This document shows, in pieces, positions 19,304-28,788 of a stretch of 64,000 nucleotides of DNA; positions within the stretch are counted from its first letter, which is position 1, and each line of letters begins with the position of its first letter. The translations under genes and the position numbers were made by a program. The DNA is from Martinezella lusitana (lineage in GTDB: Bacteria; Pseudomonadota; Alphaproteobacteria; Rhizobiales; Rhizobiaceae). The stretch is taken from positions 434,001-498,000 of the forward strand of contig NZ_JACHBG010000003.1 of NCBI RefSeq assembly GCF_014207095.1, in the 5' to 3' direction. The notes beneath the pieces were generated by a model that saw nothing but the letters and a program-made list of their open reading frames with translations, was not told the DNA's origin and searched no databases.

Positions 19304-19315
19304 CAGGCCACTCCC

Positions 19316-21322
19316 ATGATCAAGAAAATCCTGATCGCCAATCGTGGCGAAATCGCCTGCCGAGTCATCAAGACCGCCAAGCGTCTTGGCATCTCGACAG
19401 TCGCCGTCTATTCGGATGCCGACCGCAACGCCTTGCATGTGTCGATGGCGGACGAGGCGGTGCATATCGGTCCGTCGCCCTCGAACCAGTCCTACATCGT
19501 CATAGACCGGATCATCGATGCCGTGCGCAAGACCGGTGCCGACGCTGTACACCCGGGCTACGGTTTCCTCTCCGAGAACGCACATTTTGCAGCCGCGCTC
19601 GAGCGTGAAGGCGTGATTTTCATCGGCCCTCCCGTCGGCGCGATCGAGGCCATGGGCGACAAGATCACGTCCAAGCAGCTGGCGGCTCGCGCGGGCGTCT
19701 CGACGGTCCCCGGACATATGGGGCTGATCGAAAATGCCGAAGAAGCGGTGTTGATCGCAAATGAGATTGGCTATCCCGTGATGATCAAGGCATCGGCGGG
19801 CGGCGGCGGCAAAGGCATGCGCATCGCACACAATGCCGACGAGGCTCGGGAGGGGTTCCAGGCATCGCGCAACGAAGCCAAAAATTCCTTCGGCGACGAC
19901 CGCATCTTTATGGAGAAGTTCATCACCGAGCCGCGCCATATCGAAATCCAGGTGCTTGGCGACAAGCATGGCACGGTCCATTATCTTGGCGAGCGGGAAT
20001 GCTCCATCCAGCGGCGCAATCAGAAGGTCATCGAGGAAGCGCCGTCACCCTTCCTTGATGAAGCGACCCGCAAGGCCATGGGCGAACAGGCCGTCGCGCT
20101 CGCCAGGGCCGTCGGCTATCATTCCGCAGGAACGGTGGAATTCATCGTCGATGGCAAGCAGAACAAATTCTATTTCCTTGAAATGAATACCCGCCTGCAG
20201 GTGGAGCACCCAGTGACGGAACTCGTGACCGGGCTCGATCTCGTAGAGGAAATGATCAAGGTTGCGTCCGGCGAGCCTCTGTCCTTTGGCCAGGCCGACG
20301 TAAAGCTCAATGGTTGGGCCATCGAAAGTCGCCTCTATGCCGAAGATCCTTATCGCAACTTCCTGCCGTCGATCGGCCGGTTGACGCGATACCGCCCGCC
20401 GGTCGAAGGCCCGACGAGCGCTGGTGCTATCCTGCGTAACGACACCGGCGTTTATGAGGGTGGCGAAATCTCGATGTACTATGACCCCATGGTCGCAAAA
20501 CTCTGCGCCTGGGCACCCAGCCGCAAAGAAGCGATCGATGCGATGAGCGATGCGCTCGACGATTTCGAAGTGGAAGGGATCGGACACAACTTGCCTTTCC
20601 TGTCCGCCGTCATGAACCAGGAGCGGTTCCGTTCCGGTCAGCTAACAACAGGTTATATTGCCGAAGAATTCCCCGAAGGCTTCCATGGCGTCGAGCCTGA
20701 CCAGGCGTCGGCCCGAAAGCTTGCAGCGATCGCAGTCACGATCAATCAGGTCGTTCAAAGGCGAGCTGCGGATATTTCCGGCACAATCGGCAATCACCGC
20801 CGCAAAATCGGCCGGGATTGGGTCGTTGGCTTCAGCCAGTGGCGCTTCGAGACTTCCGTGGAATCGATGGATGGTGATCTTAACGTATCGTTTGCCGGCG
20901 GTGACATGCTGCGTGTGAAGACCGACTGGCTGCCCGGCAAAACGCACTGCGCTTTTTCGGTCGGCTCCGATATACTGGGCGTCAAGGTCGATCTGGTGGG
21001 GTCGGCGATCCGCCTGCGCTGGCGGGGGACGGAGATTGTTGCCCGTGTCCGCTCGCCACGCGTTGCGGAGCTTGCCCGCCTGATGCCGGTCAAGGCGGCG
21101 GCGGATACGTCGAAGCTTCTGTTGTGCCCGATGCCGGGAGTGCTTACCTCTCTCACCGTCGAGGTAGGCAGTGTCGTCGAAGCGGGTCAGACGCTGGCCG
21201 TTGTTGAGGCCATGAAGATGGAAAATGCCTTGAAAGCGGAACGTAAGGGCGTCGTTAAACGTATCGAAGCGAAAGTAGGGCATAGCCTTGCGGTCGACGA
21301 GCTGATTCTGGAGTTCGAATGA
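19316..21322 (+). CDS. pccA: Propionyl-CoA carboxylase, biotin carboxylase/biotin carrier (alpha) subunit
   Basis: 668 residues, full length for PccA. It begins [20 protein letters not shown] (biotin carboxylase N-domain). The ATP-grasp glycine loop GGGGKGMR lies near residues 161-168, the catalytic segment is [16 protein letters not shown], the BT linker domain covers roughly residues 460-590, and the C-terminal biotinyl domain has AMKM with the biotinylated Lys at about 634. It carboxylates biotin with bicarbonate and ATP and works with PccB. The start is 12 bases after pccB; the last four bases overlap the mutase start. Confidence 0.97.
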   Translation: MIKKILIANRGEIACRVIKTAKRLGISTVAVYSDADRNALHVSMADEAVHIGPSPSNQSYIVIDRIIDAVRKTGADAVHPGYGFLSENAHFAAALEREGVIFIGPPVGAIEAMGDKITSKQLAARAGVSTVPGHMGLIENAEEAVLIANEIGYPVMIKASAGGGGKGMRIAHNADEAREGFQASRNEAKNSFGDDRIFMEKFITEPRHIEIQVLGDKHGTVHYLGERECSIQRRNQKVIEEAPSPFLDEATRKAMGEQAVALARAVGYHSAGTVEFIVDGKQNKFYFLEMNTRLQVEHPVTELVTGLDLVEEMIKVASGEPLSFGQADVKLNGWAIESRLYAEDPYRNFLPSIGRLTRYRPPVEGPTSAGAILRNDTGVYEGGEISMYYDPMVAKLCAWAPSRKEAIDAMSDALDDFEVEGIGHNLPFLSAVMNQERFRSGQLTTGYIAEEFPEGFHGVEPDQASARKLAAIAVTINQVVQRRAADISGTIGNHRRKIGRDWVVGFSQWRFETSVESMDGDLNVSFAGGDMLRVKTDWLPGKTHCAFSVGSDILGVKVDLVGSAIRLRWRGTEIVARVRSPRVAELARLMPVKAAADTSKLLLCPMPGVLTSLTVEVGSVVEAGQTLAVVEAMKMENALKAERKGVVKRIEAKVGHSLAVDELILEFE

Positions 21323-23460
21323 TGGTTGAACGATCCCTAGAGGAATGGGCTGATCTGGCCGAGAAGGAGCTCAAGGCATCGCCTGAGACGCTCATCTGGG
21401 AAACGCCTGAGGGAATAGCGGTCAAGCCGCTCTATACCGAGGCGGATACGGCAGGCCTGCCGCACCTCTCATCGCTGCCCGGTTTTGCGCCATTCACGAG
21501 AGGCCCGCGCGCCACCATGTATGCCGGCCGTCCCTGGACGATCCGCCAATACGCCGGCTTTTCCACCGCCGAGGCCTCCAACGCCTTCTATCGCAAGGCG
21601 CTCGCCGCCGGTCAGCAGGGTGTCTCCGTCGCCTTCGATCTCGCCACTCATCGCGGCTATGACAGCGATCATCCGCGAGTGGTCGGAGATGTCGGCAAGG
21701 CCGGCGTGGCGATCGATTCCGTCGAGGACATGAAGATCCTCTTCGACGGCATTCCACTGGAAAAGGTCTCCGTCTCGATGACCATGAACGGAGCCGTCAT
21801 CCCGATCCTGGCAAATTTCATTGTTGCCGGCGAGGAGCAGGGCGTGCCGCGTGCCGCACTTTCGGGCACGATTCAGAACGATATTCTGAAGGAGTTCATG
21901 GTCCGCAACACCTACATCTACCCGCCCGAGCCCTCGATGCGGATCGTTGCCGACATTATCGAATATACGGCCAAGGAAATGCCGAAGTTCAATTCCATCT
22001 CCATCTCCGGCTATCACATGCAGGAGGCCGGAGCGACGCTGGTGCAGGAGCTTGCCTTCACGCTCGCCGACGGGCGCGAGTATGTGCGCGCGGCGCTGGC
22101 CAAGGGGCTGAATGTCGACGATTTCGCCGGCCGCCTGTCCTTCTTCTTCGCCATCGGCATGAATTTCTTCATGGAGGCAGCAAAGCTGCGGGCGGCGCGT
22201 CTGCTCTGGACGCGCATCATGGAAGAATTCAAGCCGGCCAAGCCATCGTCGCTGATGCTGCGCACGCACTGCCAGACGTCAGGCGTCTCGCTGCAGGAAC
22301 AGGACCCGTACAACAACATCATCCGCACCGCCTTCGAGGCTATGTCAGCGGTGCTAGGCGGCACGCAATCTCTGCACACCAACTCCTTCGACGAGGCAAT
22401 CGCCTTGCCGACGGAGTTTTCGGCGCGCATCGCCCGCAACACCCAGCTCATCCTTCAGCATGAGACAGGCGTGACGAATGTCGTGGATCCGCTTGCAGGC
22501 TCCTATTACGTCGAGAGCCTCACCAACGAACTGGCCGACAAGGCCTGGGCGCTGATCGAAGAGGTGGAAGCGCTGGGCGGCATGACGAAGGCCGTCAACG
22601 AAGGCTTGCCGAAGCGACTGATCGAGGAGGCGGCGACGCGCCGGCAGGCAGCGGTCGACCGGGGCGACGAAGTCATTGTCGGCGTCAACAAGTATCGGCT
22701 GGAGACGGAGGAAGACATCGAGATCCTGGCGATCGACAATGCCGCCGTTCGTAGTGCTCAGATCAAGCGTATACAAGAGACACGCCGGCGCCGCGATGAC
22801 GTCAAGGTCGAGCAGGCGCTCGAGCGCTTGAAGACGGTGGCAGCGACGGGCGAGGGCAATATCCTCGACGCCGCCGTCGATGCAGCGCGCGCCCGCGCGA
22901 CCGTCGGCGAGATTTCCGACGCCATGCGCACCGTCTTCGGCGATCACTCAGCCGTCCCCCAAGTTGTCAGCGATATTTACGGTGCTGCCTATGCCGGCGA
23001 TCCCGAGCTTGTGACGCTCAGCAACCGCCTCTCCGACGTGACTGCATCGCTGGGGCGCAAGCCGAAGATCATGGTCGCCAAGCTCGGTCAGGATGGCCAT
23101 GACCGCGGTGCCAAAGTCATCGCCTCGGCCTTCGGCGATGTCGGCTTCGACGTGGTTGCCGGTCCGCTGTTCCAGACGCCGGACGAAGCGGCAGACCTTG
23201 CCGTCAGGGAAAAGGTTCAGGTGATCGGCATGTCCTCGCTTGCTGCCGGGCATAAAACGCTTGCACCCCAACTTGTCGAAGCGCTGAAGAAGAAGGGCGC
23301 CGATCAGGTCATTGTCGTGGTCGGTGGTGTTATTCCGCGCCAGGACTATGATTTCCTGCTCGAACATGGCGTCAGCGCGGTGTTTGGCCCCGGCACCAAT
23401 GTGCTCTATGCTGCCAACTCCATTCTTGACCTTCTGGAAGGCAAGCGCAGGAACGCCTGA
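21319..23460 (+). CDS. bhbA: Methylmalonyl-CoA mutase, single-chain
   Basis: 713 residues, full length. The N-terminal TIM-barrel substrate domain contains [20 protein letters not shown] and [11 protein letters not shown]. The C-terminal cobalamin domain shows the base-off motif DxHxxG as DGHDRG (D592, H594, G597), followed by [13 protein letters not shown] and [12 protein letters not shown]. It rearranges (R)-methylmalonyl-CoA to succinyl-CoA using adenosylcobalamin. Translation is coupled to pccA through ATGA. The methylmalonyl-CoA epimerase needed between PccAB and the mutase is not in the window. Rhizobial homologues are often named bhbA. Confidence 0.97.
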   Translation: MMVERSLEEWADLAEKELKASPETLIWETPEGIAVKPLYTEADTAGLPHLSSLPGFAPFTRGPRATMYAGRPWTIRQYAGFSTAEASNAFYRKALAAGQQGVSVAFDLATHRGYDSDHPRVVGDVGKAGVAIDSVEDMKILFDGIPLEKVSVSMTMNGAVIPILANFIVAGEEQGVPRAALSGTIQNDILKEFMVRNTYIYPPEPSMRIVADIIEYTAKEMPKFNSISISGYHMQEAGATLVQELAFTLADGREYVRAALAKGLNVDDFAGRLSFFFAIGMNFFMEAAKLRAARLLWTRIMEEFKPAKPSSLMLRTHCQTSGVSLQEQDPYNNIIRTAFEAMSAVLGGTQSLHTNSFDEAIALPTEFSARIARNTQLILQHETGVTNVVDPLAGSYYVESLTNELADKAWALIEEVEALGGMTKAVNEGLPKRLIEEAATRRQAAVDRGDEVIVGVNKYRLETEEDIEILAIDNAAVRSAQIKRIQETRRRRDDVKVEQALERLKTVAATGEGNILDAAVDAARARATVGEISDAMRTVFGDHSAVPQVVSDIYGAAYAGDPELVTLSNRLSDVTASLGRKPKIMVAKLGQDGHDRGAKVIASAFGDVGFDVVAGPLFQTPDEAADLAVREKVQVIGMSSLAAGHKTLAPQLVEALKKKGADQVIVVVGGVIPRQDYDFLLEHGVSAVFGPGTNVLYAANSILDLLEGKRRNA

Positions 23461-23692
23461 TGCTATTCAGCAGAGCCGTTCTAATGGGTGCAGATAATGT
23501 CGGCGGTTGTCCGATCTGTGCTTGAGGGAGTACTCAGGGTGGCAGGAGCGGCGAGCGCTGCCATGATGGCTACAGGCGGCTATGCTGCCCCTCCATGGGC
23601 GGATATTCCACGACCCCAGCCGGCTGGCCGAAAATGCATACCTTAAGGAGACTTGGCCACCGTATCATGTTGCACACCCGCTTCATGTTCGA

Positions 23693-24310
23693 TCATGCGT
23701 GCTGTCGCGCCAGAGCAAAGCCGAGGATGATCAAAATCGAGCCGCAGGTTCTCGGCATCAGTCTTCCGCCGCCGGCGTGGGTAAATCGGCCCAGCGTAAG
23801 GGACGCGACGCCGACTGCCGTTACATCCGCTGCCGAGAGTACGATGTTGACGATCACACCGAGGACAAGAAACTGCATGGAAATCGGCATGGCCGCGGCC
23901 GGATCCACGAATTGCGGCAGGAAGGTCAGAAAGAAGAGCGCTGTCTTGGGGTTGAGAACTTCGACGATGGCGCTGTCGCGAAATACGGCAGATTTGGTGT
24001 CTGTGGTTTCGGGTGATCGCTGATTGCATCCCAAGAGCATCGTGGCTCCCAGCCAGATCAGATAGGCTGCTCCCACAAGCTTGATGATCGCGTAAACAGC
24101 GGGAGCCTCATCGAGAAGAGCCGCAAGGCCGACGGCGGCGACGATAATGTGAAAATAGCAGCCGAGATGAACGCCAAGCGCGGCTTTCAGTCCGGCGCGT
24201 GTGCCATGCGCCAGGGTTTGTGCGGTCATATAGAGCATTGCCGGACCCGGCATACAGGCGAACACAATCGTCGCGACGGCAAACGAGGTCCAGTGTTCCA
24301 ACGATGGCAT
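23693..24310 (-). CDS. LysE/RhtB-family amino acid exporter
   Basis: 205 residues with about five or six hydrophobic helices. The N-terminal segment VATIVFACMPGPAMLYMTAQ matches the conserved PGP motif of the LysE/RhtB/CadD superfamily, and GAAYLIWLGATMLLG and NPKTALFFLTFLPQFVDP are characteristic later motifs. It would export an amino acid or derivative (homoserine, threonine or similar) from the cytoplasm; substrate unproven. It stands alone, convergent with bhbA across a 232-base gap in which I see no clear terminator, and 210 bases beyond its start lies the response regulator gene. Confidence 0.93.
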   Translation of the reverse strand: MPSLEHWTSFAVATIVFACMPGPAMLYMTAQTLAHGTRAGLKAALGVHLGCYFHIIVAAVGLAALLDEAPAVYAIIKLVGAAYLIWLGATMLLGCNQRSPETTDTKSAVFRDSAIVEVLNPKTALFFLTFLPQFVDPAAAMPISMQFLVLGVIVNIVLSAADVTAVGVASLTLGRFTHAGGGRLMPRTCGSILIILGFALARQHA

Positions 24311-24520
24311 GGCGTATCCTCCGCTTTAGCAGACCACTCTCCTCTTCCGGAGTGGCCGAAGCGGATGGCCAAGGCACCGCTCGCGCCGAGAACTACTCCC
24401 AGGCGATATGGCGGCATATACGACGCCTGCCGTATTTCAGCGCCGCGGGGTGCCCGCTTATGTTGATTTTCTCAGGAAAACGCACGGGCGCGAGCAGCGC
24501 GGGAGACAAGCATGCAAGCT

Positions 24521-25180
24521 TTAGCCAGCGGGCATTCCGAGGCGGACGGCATAGGCTGTCACTTCCGCGGAGCTATGCAGATCGAGTTTGCGCATCAGGT
24601 TTTCCCGGTGCTTGCGGGCAGTCAGAATGCTGATCCCGAGGCGTTCCGCCATCTGCCGTGCGGTCTGTCCCTGTGCCGACAGCAGCAGGATTTGTCTCTC
24701 TCTCAAGGTCAGCGGGATAGGCGAGACGATTTCCTCGGTGGCTGGAGCCTTGCTCGGCCGATCTGGTTGGTCGACTGCAAATCTGATCGATTTTGCCAAA
24801 TAGGTTCCACCCCTTCGTACGGCCTCGATGGCGGCTGCGATCTCCTCGGGATCGCCATCCTTGGTCAGATAGCCGCTCGCACCGGCATCGAGCGCCGCGC
24901 GCACGGTTCTCCGCTCGATGTTCGCCGTCAGCACCACGATCTTCATGCGAGACGCAACTTCTTTGATGGCAGAGATAAAGTGAATTCCCGCAACACCCGG
25001 CATGCCAAGATCGAGGAGCAGCACATCGGCGCGAGCATCATGCAAGAGCCCGAGAAGGGCTTCGCCATTGGCCGCTTCGCCAACCACCGAAACGTTCTCA
25101 ATGGTCGAGATGAGCAGCTTCAGCCCTTCGCGCACGATGGCATGGTCGTCGGCTATCATGACGGAAAGTATGCGGCTCAT
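24521..25180 (-). CDS. LuxR/NarL-type response regulator
   Basis: 219 residues. The receiver domain has the acidic pair in MIADDHAIVREGL, the phosphoacceptor Asp57 in LLLDLGMP and the conserved Lys in GYLTKDGD. The C-terminal LuxR helix-turn-helix reads LTLRERQILLLSAQGQTARQ (about residues 149-168) followed by MAERLGISILTARKH. It is a DNA-binding regulator transcribed divergently from the hybrid sensor kinase at 25307, which is its probable partner. Targets cannot be named from the window. Confidence 0.95.
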   Translation of the reverse strand: MSRILSVMIADDHAIVREGLKLLISTIENVSVVGEAANGEALLGLLHDARADVLLLDLGMPGVAGIHFISAIKEVASRMKIVVLTANIERRTVRAALDAGASGYLTKDGDPEEIAAAIEAVRRGGTYLAKSIRFAVDQPDRPSKAPATEEIVSPIPLTLRERQILLLSAQGQTARQMAERLGISILTARKHRENLMRKLDLHSSAEVTAYAVRLGMPAG

Positions 25181-25306
25181 TCTCTCACTGCTCTCGGGTG
25201 ATCATCTGCATTCCGGGTCGCTAATTAATGTGAAACAGGTTACCGATAAATCAACCCTGCCGGGAAAAATCTCCTTACGGAATTATCAGGCGAAGCGGAG
25301 GGACGC

Positions 25307-27082
25307 ATGCAGGAAGACAAGATACGCCGGGCTCTGGTAGAGCTCTTGTATCGCAACTCCTACGGGGTTGTCGTTTCCAACATCGCCATTTCGCTCGCCG
25401 CCGTCTATATCCTGAAGTCGGCTGTTTCTGCAGGCTGGCTGTTCGGCTGGCTCGGCGCTCTGTATCTTTTGACCGGCATTCGCGTCGTCGCCTCCCGTCG
25501 CTTCTTTCGCCGGTCACGAAATGACAGCCAGTCGATACGGCGATGGGCATGGCTTGCGGCAGCCTTTTCGTGGATCTCGGGTCTGCTGTGGGGGCTTCTT
25601 GGCTGGGTCGGCTTTCTTCCGGAGTCGCCGATCGTGCTTTCCTTCACTGTTATCGTTCTGACGGGTCTGGTCTGCGGCACGGTGCCGTCGCTCTCAGCCT
25701 TTCCGCCGGCGCTCATCGGCTCGATCTTGATCACCGTGGTGCCGATTGGGCTGCGTTGCATCATTAGCGGAAGCGAGATGGCGGGCGCATTCTTGTTTCT
25801 GCTTGTTTCCCTTGTCGTGATCAACCTCAACTACTGCCGCATCACCTACCGCATGCTGCGCGAGACGGTGGCGTTGAGGTTGGAAAACGAAGAGTTGGTC
25901 GAGCATCTTCAGGAGGAGCGGGACAAGGCGCAAACGGCGGACCGGGCAAAGACGCGTTTCCTTGCGGCTGCGAGCCATGACCTGCGCCAACCGACGCATG
26001 CGCTCAGCCTGCTCATATCGACGCTTTCAATATTGGGCCGGCGCGGCGATGTCCCTGCCAAGGATGCGCGCAACCTCGCAGACAGGGCGAAGTCCATCGT
26101 CGGCAATCTTAGCGGGCTGCTTGACGCCCTGCTCGATATTTCGCGGCTTGATGCCGGCGTTGTCATTGTGGCGAAGGAACCGGTCTCGCTCAGAAAGCTC
26201 TTCGCGGATCTTCGCGACGAATTTGGCGGGGTCGCTAGAGAGAGGGATCTCGCATGGCAGGTGGTCGCCAGCAATCTATGGATCGATAGCGATCCGATTA
26301 CGCTGAAGCGCATCCTCGCCAACCTGCTCTCGAATGCGTTTCGATATACAGCAAAGGGGCGTGTTCTGCTCGGCTGCCGCCGCCGCGGCACAGCGGTGGA
26401 AATTCAGATTTGGGATAGCGGCGCCGGTATTCCTGCGGATCAGCAAAAGGTGGTGTTCGAAGAGTTCGTGCAGCTTCAAAATCCGGCCCGTGATCGCGCC
26501 CAAGGACTAGGATTGGGGCTTGCGATCGTTCGCCGCTCCGCACAGCTTCTCGATCATCCGCTCGGGATGATCTCGAAGGAGGGGCGCGGGTCGATGTTTT
26601 CTATCCTCGTGCCCATTGCCGTTTCCGCCGATGCTCACATTGCAGCTGATATCGATCGGGGCGAAGGGGATGGATCGATCGGAATCGCTGTGATTGACGA
26701 CGAGCTCGACGGGCTCGAAGCGATCAGCCTGCTTTTGAGGACCTTGGGTTACCGCGTCTATCCCGGGCGCTCGGCGGCGGAGGCATGTTTTGCGCATGCC
26801 GTGGAAGGAAATGACAAAGCGCCGATCGATCTCGTCATTACCGACTATCGGCTGGAAGCCGGTACGACCGGGCTGGATGCGATCAAGCAGATGCGAGCGC
26901 ATCTTGGCCATTCTGTCCCGGCCGTGATCCTCACGGGCGATACTTCGCCGGAGCGGTTGAAGGAAGTCGCGGCAAGCGGCCATCTGCTATTGCACAAGCC
27001 TGTCGATGCAGAACAGGTGCGCCAGGCAATCCTCCAGCTGTGTTCTCCGCAAATGCCAGCGTTTTCCGCTTCGCATCACTAA
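25307..27082 (+). CDS. Membrane hybrid histidine kinase with C-terminal receiver
   Basis: 591 residues. Residues about 20-180 hold several hydrophobic helices (integral membrane sensor without a large periplasmic domain); a short coiled-coil linker (ENEELVEHLQEERDKA) leads to the HisKA box with His224 in SHDLRQPTHAL. The HATPase domain includes NLLSNAFRYTAKG, WDSGAGIP and GLGLGLAIV. A C-terminal receiver has VIDDELDGLEA and a phosphoacceptor Asp513 in ITDYRL. The SHDLRQP box is typical of the NahK-like hybrid kinases. It is divergent from the LuxR-type regulator and likely signals through it by phosphorelay. The stimulus is unknown. Confidence 0.94.
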   Translation: MQEDKIRRALVELLYRNSYGVVVSNIAISLAAVYILKSAVSAGWLFGWLGALYLLTGIRVVASRRFFRRSRNDSQSIRRWAWLAAAFSWISGLLWGLLGWVGFLPESPIVLSFTVIVLTGLVCGTVPSLSAFPPALIGSILITVVPIGLRCIISGSEMAGAFLFLLVSLVVINLNYCRITYRMLRETVALRLENEELVEHLQEERDKAQTADRAKTRFLAAASHDLRQPTHALSLLISTLSILGRRGDVPAKDARNLADRAKSIVGNLSGLLDALLDISRLDAGVVIVAKEPVSLRKLFADLRDEFGGVARERDLAWQVVASNLWIDSDPITLKRILANLLSNAFRYTAKGRVLLGCRRRGTAVEIQIWDSGAGIPADQQKVVFEEFVQLQNPARDRAQGLGLGLAIVRRSAQLLDHPLGMISKEGRGSMFSILVPIAVSADAHIAADIDRGEGDGSIGIAVIDDELDGLEAISLLLRTLGYRVYPGRSAAEACFAHAVEGNDKAPIDLVITDYRLEAGTTGLDAIKQMRAHLGHSVPAVILTGDTSPERLKEVAASGHLLLHKPVDAEQVRQAILQLCSPQMPAFSASHH

Positions 27083-27312
27083 CGAACTGCGGGGGCTATC
27101 TGTCGCGAGGCTGCATGTTTCGATTGCCTCTCGCAGCCTAAAAAATGTCCACCAGCAATCGAATGTGCGGAAGAGATGCGCGCTTCGCATAGGTGCAGTG
27201 CGGAATTGTCGCTGTTTTAAATCGATTGAATAGCCTATATTCCAATCATCGAAACGACGCCGGACCAATAGAGGCTGCCGACGTCAGACAGCACTCAGGA
27301 AAGGGGATTATC

Positions 27313-27459
27313 ATGAACGTCGCACGCTCCTTCAACAATTGGCGCAAGTTCCGTCAGACCGTAGCCGAGCTTGATCGTATGTCCAGCCGCGAACTGCAGG
27401 ATCTCGGCATTGCGCGCGCAGATATCCGCAGCGTTGCTCGCGCAGCCATGGGCCGCTAA
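27313..27459 (+). CDS. DUF1127 small basic protein
   Basis: 48 residues: MNVARSFNNWRKFRQT and then ELDRMSSRELQDLGIARADI, which is the DUF1127 signature of short Arg-rich alphaproteobacterial proteins. AGGAAAGGGG lies just upstream of the ATG. In Rhodobacter sphaeroides a DUF1127 protein (CcaF1, RSP_6037) is co-transcribed with the CcsR small RNAs whose loops carry CCUCCUCCC, and it affects RNA processing. The same arrangement is seen here, with the hairpin array 190 bases downstream. A hairpin terminator follows the gene at 27501. Role by analogy: RNA binding and stress-linked sRNA maturation. Confidence 0.93.
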   Translation: MNVARSFNNWRKFRQTVAELDRMSSRELQDLGIARADIRSVARAAMGR

Positions 27460-27500
27460 TAGCGCCTCATTCAGTCATCAGGACCGTCGAACGCTCGCTG

Positions 27501-27517
27501 AAAACGCGGGCGTTTTT
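27501..27517 (+). terminator. Rho-independent terminator after the DUF1127 gene
   Basis: AAAACGC pairs with GCGTTTT around a two-base GG loop and runs into a T-rich tail (TTTTTGCGTTTT). It is 41 bases after the DUF1127 stop. Because the A/T ends form part of the stem, termination may be partial, which would let transcripts continue into the hairpin array. Confidence 0.6.
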
Positions 27518-27652
27518 GCGTTTTGAAACCGTGTTTCACGCAGGCCTTCCGTCAACTGTCTGTCGCTTTTTTGAGGATTGCGTTTCTTGCATAGCTGCAG
27601 TGCAGCATAAGTTCTGGAAGTTTTCGCTGGCTAAAGTATAACAACACTCATT
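27518..27652 (+). promoter_or_regulatory. Leader between DUF1127 gene and hairpin array
   Basis: No gene is visible here. It contains a perfect inverted repeat GCTGCA-G-TGCAGC (27594-27606) and a TATAAC -10-like hexamer (27635-27640) just before the first hairpin, without a convincing -35. It may be a promoter/operator for the small RNAs or simply spacer in a longer transcript. Confidence 0.35.
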
Positions 27653-27802
27653 GAAGCGCTGCACCTCCTCCCGCGGCGCTTCGAATTCAGACGGCCCACT
27701 CCTCCTCCCAGGGACGTCTGTAGGAACAGCGGCACTCCTCCTCCCAGTCGCTGTTCGGTTTTCGAAAAGCCTGCCGCACCTCCTCCCGCGGCAGGCTTTT
27801 TT
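27653..27802 (+). ncRNA. CcsR/cuckoo-type small RNA array: four hairpins with CCTCCTCCC loops
   Basis: Four consecutive stem-loops each expose CCTCCTCCC. Hairpin 1: GAAGCGCTGC/GCGGCGCTTC, motif 27664-27672. Hairpin 2: CAGACG/CGTCTG (27688/27720), motif 27701-27709. Hairpin 3: GAACAGCG/CGCTGTTC (27724/27756), motif 27737-27745. Hairpin 4: a 13-base-pair stem AAAAGCCTGCCGC/GCGGCAGGCTTTT (27765-27800), motif 27779-27787, followed by a T run. The stems differ in sequence while the loops are identical, so structure and loop are conserved. The loop is complementary to Shine-Dalgarno GGAGG. Known relatives: Rhodobacter CcsR1-4 and the alphaproteobacterial cuckoo RNAs, also downstream of DUF1127 genes. 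This could be one RNA or two RNAs of two hairpins each. Confidence 0.85.
27765..27802 (+). terminator. Hairpin 4 of the array doubling as Rho-independent terminator
   Basis: A perfect 13-base-pair stem (27765-27777 with 27788-27800) is followed by TTTTTT (27797-27802). Its loop is A plus CCTCCTCCC, so the terminator hairpin also presents the anti-Shine-Dalgarno motif. Confidence 0.85.
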
Positions 27803-27834
27803 CGTTTCCGATGATGCTTCCAATAAACCTATTC

Positions 27835-27857
27835 CCACTCCTCCCGGCGGAGAGTGC
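27835..27857 (+). repeat. Degenerate fifth CTCCTCCC element
   Basis: CACTCCTCCCGGCGGAGAGTG shape: the CTCCTCCC motif recurs 35 bases after the terminator, but here it is itself paired with the flanking GGAGAGTG arm (one bulge) rather than exposed in a loop. It may be a decayed array unit or an unrelated hairpin. Confidence 0.35.
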
Positions 27858-28293
27858 CTAATGAACGGATCGGTCGTTTGATGAAGGCATGTCATCGTTG
27901 TAGCCGTGATCCAAAACGTGGCGTGGCACATCGCGCTCGTGCCCCCATAGGTGTAAACCACGATTGGTAGCAAACTCATTTATCGAGTTGAGAAAGGACG
28001 CAGGCTCATGGCGAAGTTCTAGCGGCTGCCTGTCACTTCAATGGTGGCCGACGGGAACGCAATTTTGGTGCTGTTCCCAAATTGCCCGAGCGAGCGCGTC
28101 TCGATATTGCTCGCCCGGTGATGATGGCGTCGAGATATCATCTCGACGGGCATGGTTGCGTTCCATTTCGGCGGCTCCATGAAGCTCTGCCGAAGATGGC
28201 AACGCGAAACCAGCGAAATTTCAGTCGCAGGACATTGTTCGCGAGCCGGTGAAACTGACGGCTCGACGGGGCGACCGAAAATGTTGCGTCGCC
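27858..28293. other. Non-coding stretch without a recognisable gene
   Basis: I see no supported gene. Visible features are a Shine-Dalgarno-like GAGAAAGGA before an ATG at 28008 that meets a stop after four codons, and an inverted repeat CGTCGAGAT-ATC-ATCTCGACG (28128-28148) that looks like an operator or decayed promoter. Open frames here are short and carry no familiar motif. It could hold remnants of a lost gene. Confidence 0.4.
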
Positions 28294-28581
28294 CTACTTG
28301 TTCTTCAAAAGCCAAATCTTGCCGGCCATGGTTATGGTGTAGGCATCTTTTCCGGCATCTTCGTTGAGGTTGAGGCGCTCCAGAAGGCCAAGCTCCTTCA
28401 ATTCCTCCAGCGTCTTGTCGCTGATGAACTTGATTTTCTGCGGGCGTTCTTTCCAACGGTCCGTTTTTGCATATGTCACGGTCGCGTTCTGGTGCGTCCA
28501 CTTCTTGTCCGATTGCGGATAGAGGTCGCCCTGGTGCGCAAGTTTCAGTCCGGCGATCTTTGATGGTGTCAGTTCAATCAT
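28294..28581 (-). CDS. Hypothetical protein, 95 residues
   Basis: I do not recognise the family. The protein (MIELTPSKIAGLKLAHQGDL at the start) is soluble, Lys-rich and ends in MAGKIWLLKNK; the middle KFISDKTLEELKELGLLERL is amphipathic and could be part of a winged-helix-like fold. No signal peptide or membrane helix. The only upstream GGAG is about 13 bases before the ATG, so the ribosome site is weak. Its amino acid composition is protein-like, unlike shadow frames in this region. It is isolated between the small RNA region and the cyclase gene. Existence moderately likely; function unknown. Confidence 0.6.
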   Translation of the reverse strand: MIELTPSKIAGLKLAHQGDLYPQSDKKWTHQNATVTYAKTDRWKERPQKIKFISDKTLEELKELGLLERLNLNEDAGKDAYTITMAGKIWLLKNK

Positions 28582-28788
28582 GAGTGCGAGCAGTCTCCGT
28601 CGCTATTGGAATCTGGCGCACTTACCACAAAAAAACGGGTGTCTTCAGAAAATATCTGATCAGCATTCTTCTTGTCGCTCAACGGATGCGATTTCGGCTG
28701 CATGTGTGGCCAGACGCGCCAACTCCAGGTTTCAAGGACATAACGCGCGCCGTAAAAGTCGAAATCTCGACCGGAAAGGATGTGCCCC

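Noticed and set aside
27108..27139. Hairpin AGGCTGC/GCAGCCT after the hybrid kinase as a terminator
   Set aside because: The stem is only seven base pairs with an 18-base loop and is followed by A residues instead of T residues, so I do not call it.
27653..27857. CRISPR-like array of CTCCTCCC repeats
   Set aside because: The repeated unit is only nine bases, lies in hairpin loops, and the stems are self-complementary and different; no cas genes. It fits small RNA hairpins.
28019..28501. 160-codon minus-strand frame overlapping the 95-residue hypothetical gene
   Set aside because: It is out of frame with the more protein-like 28294-28581 product and has no motif or ribosome site.
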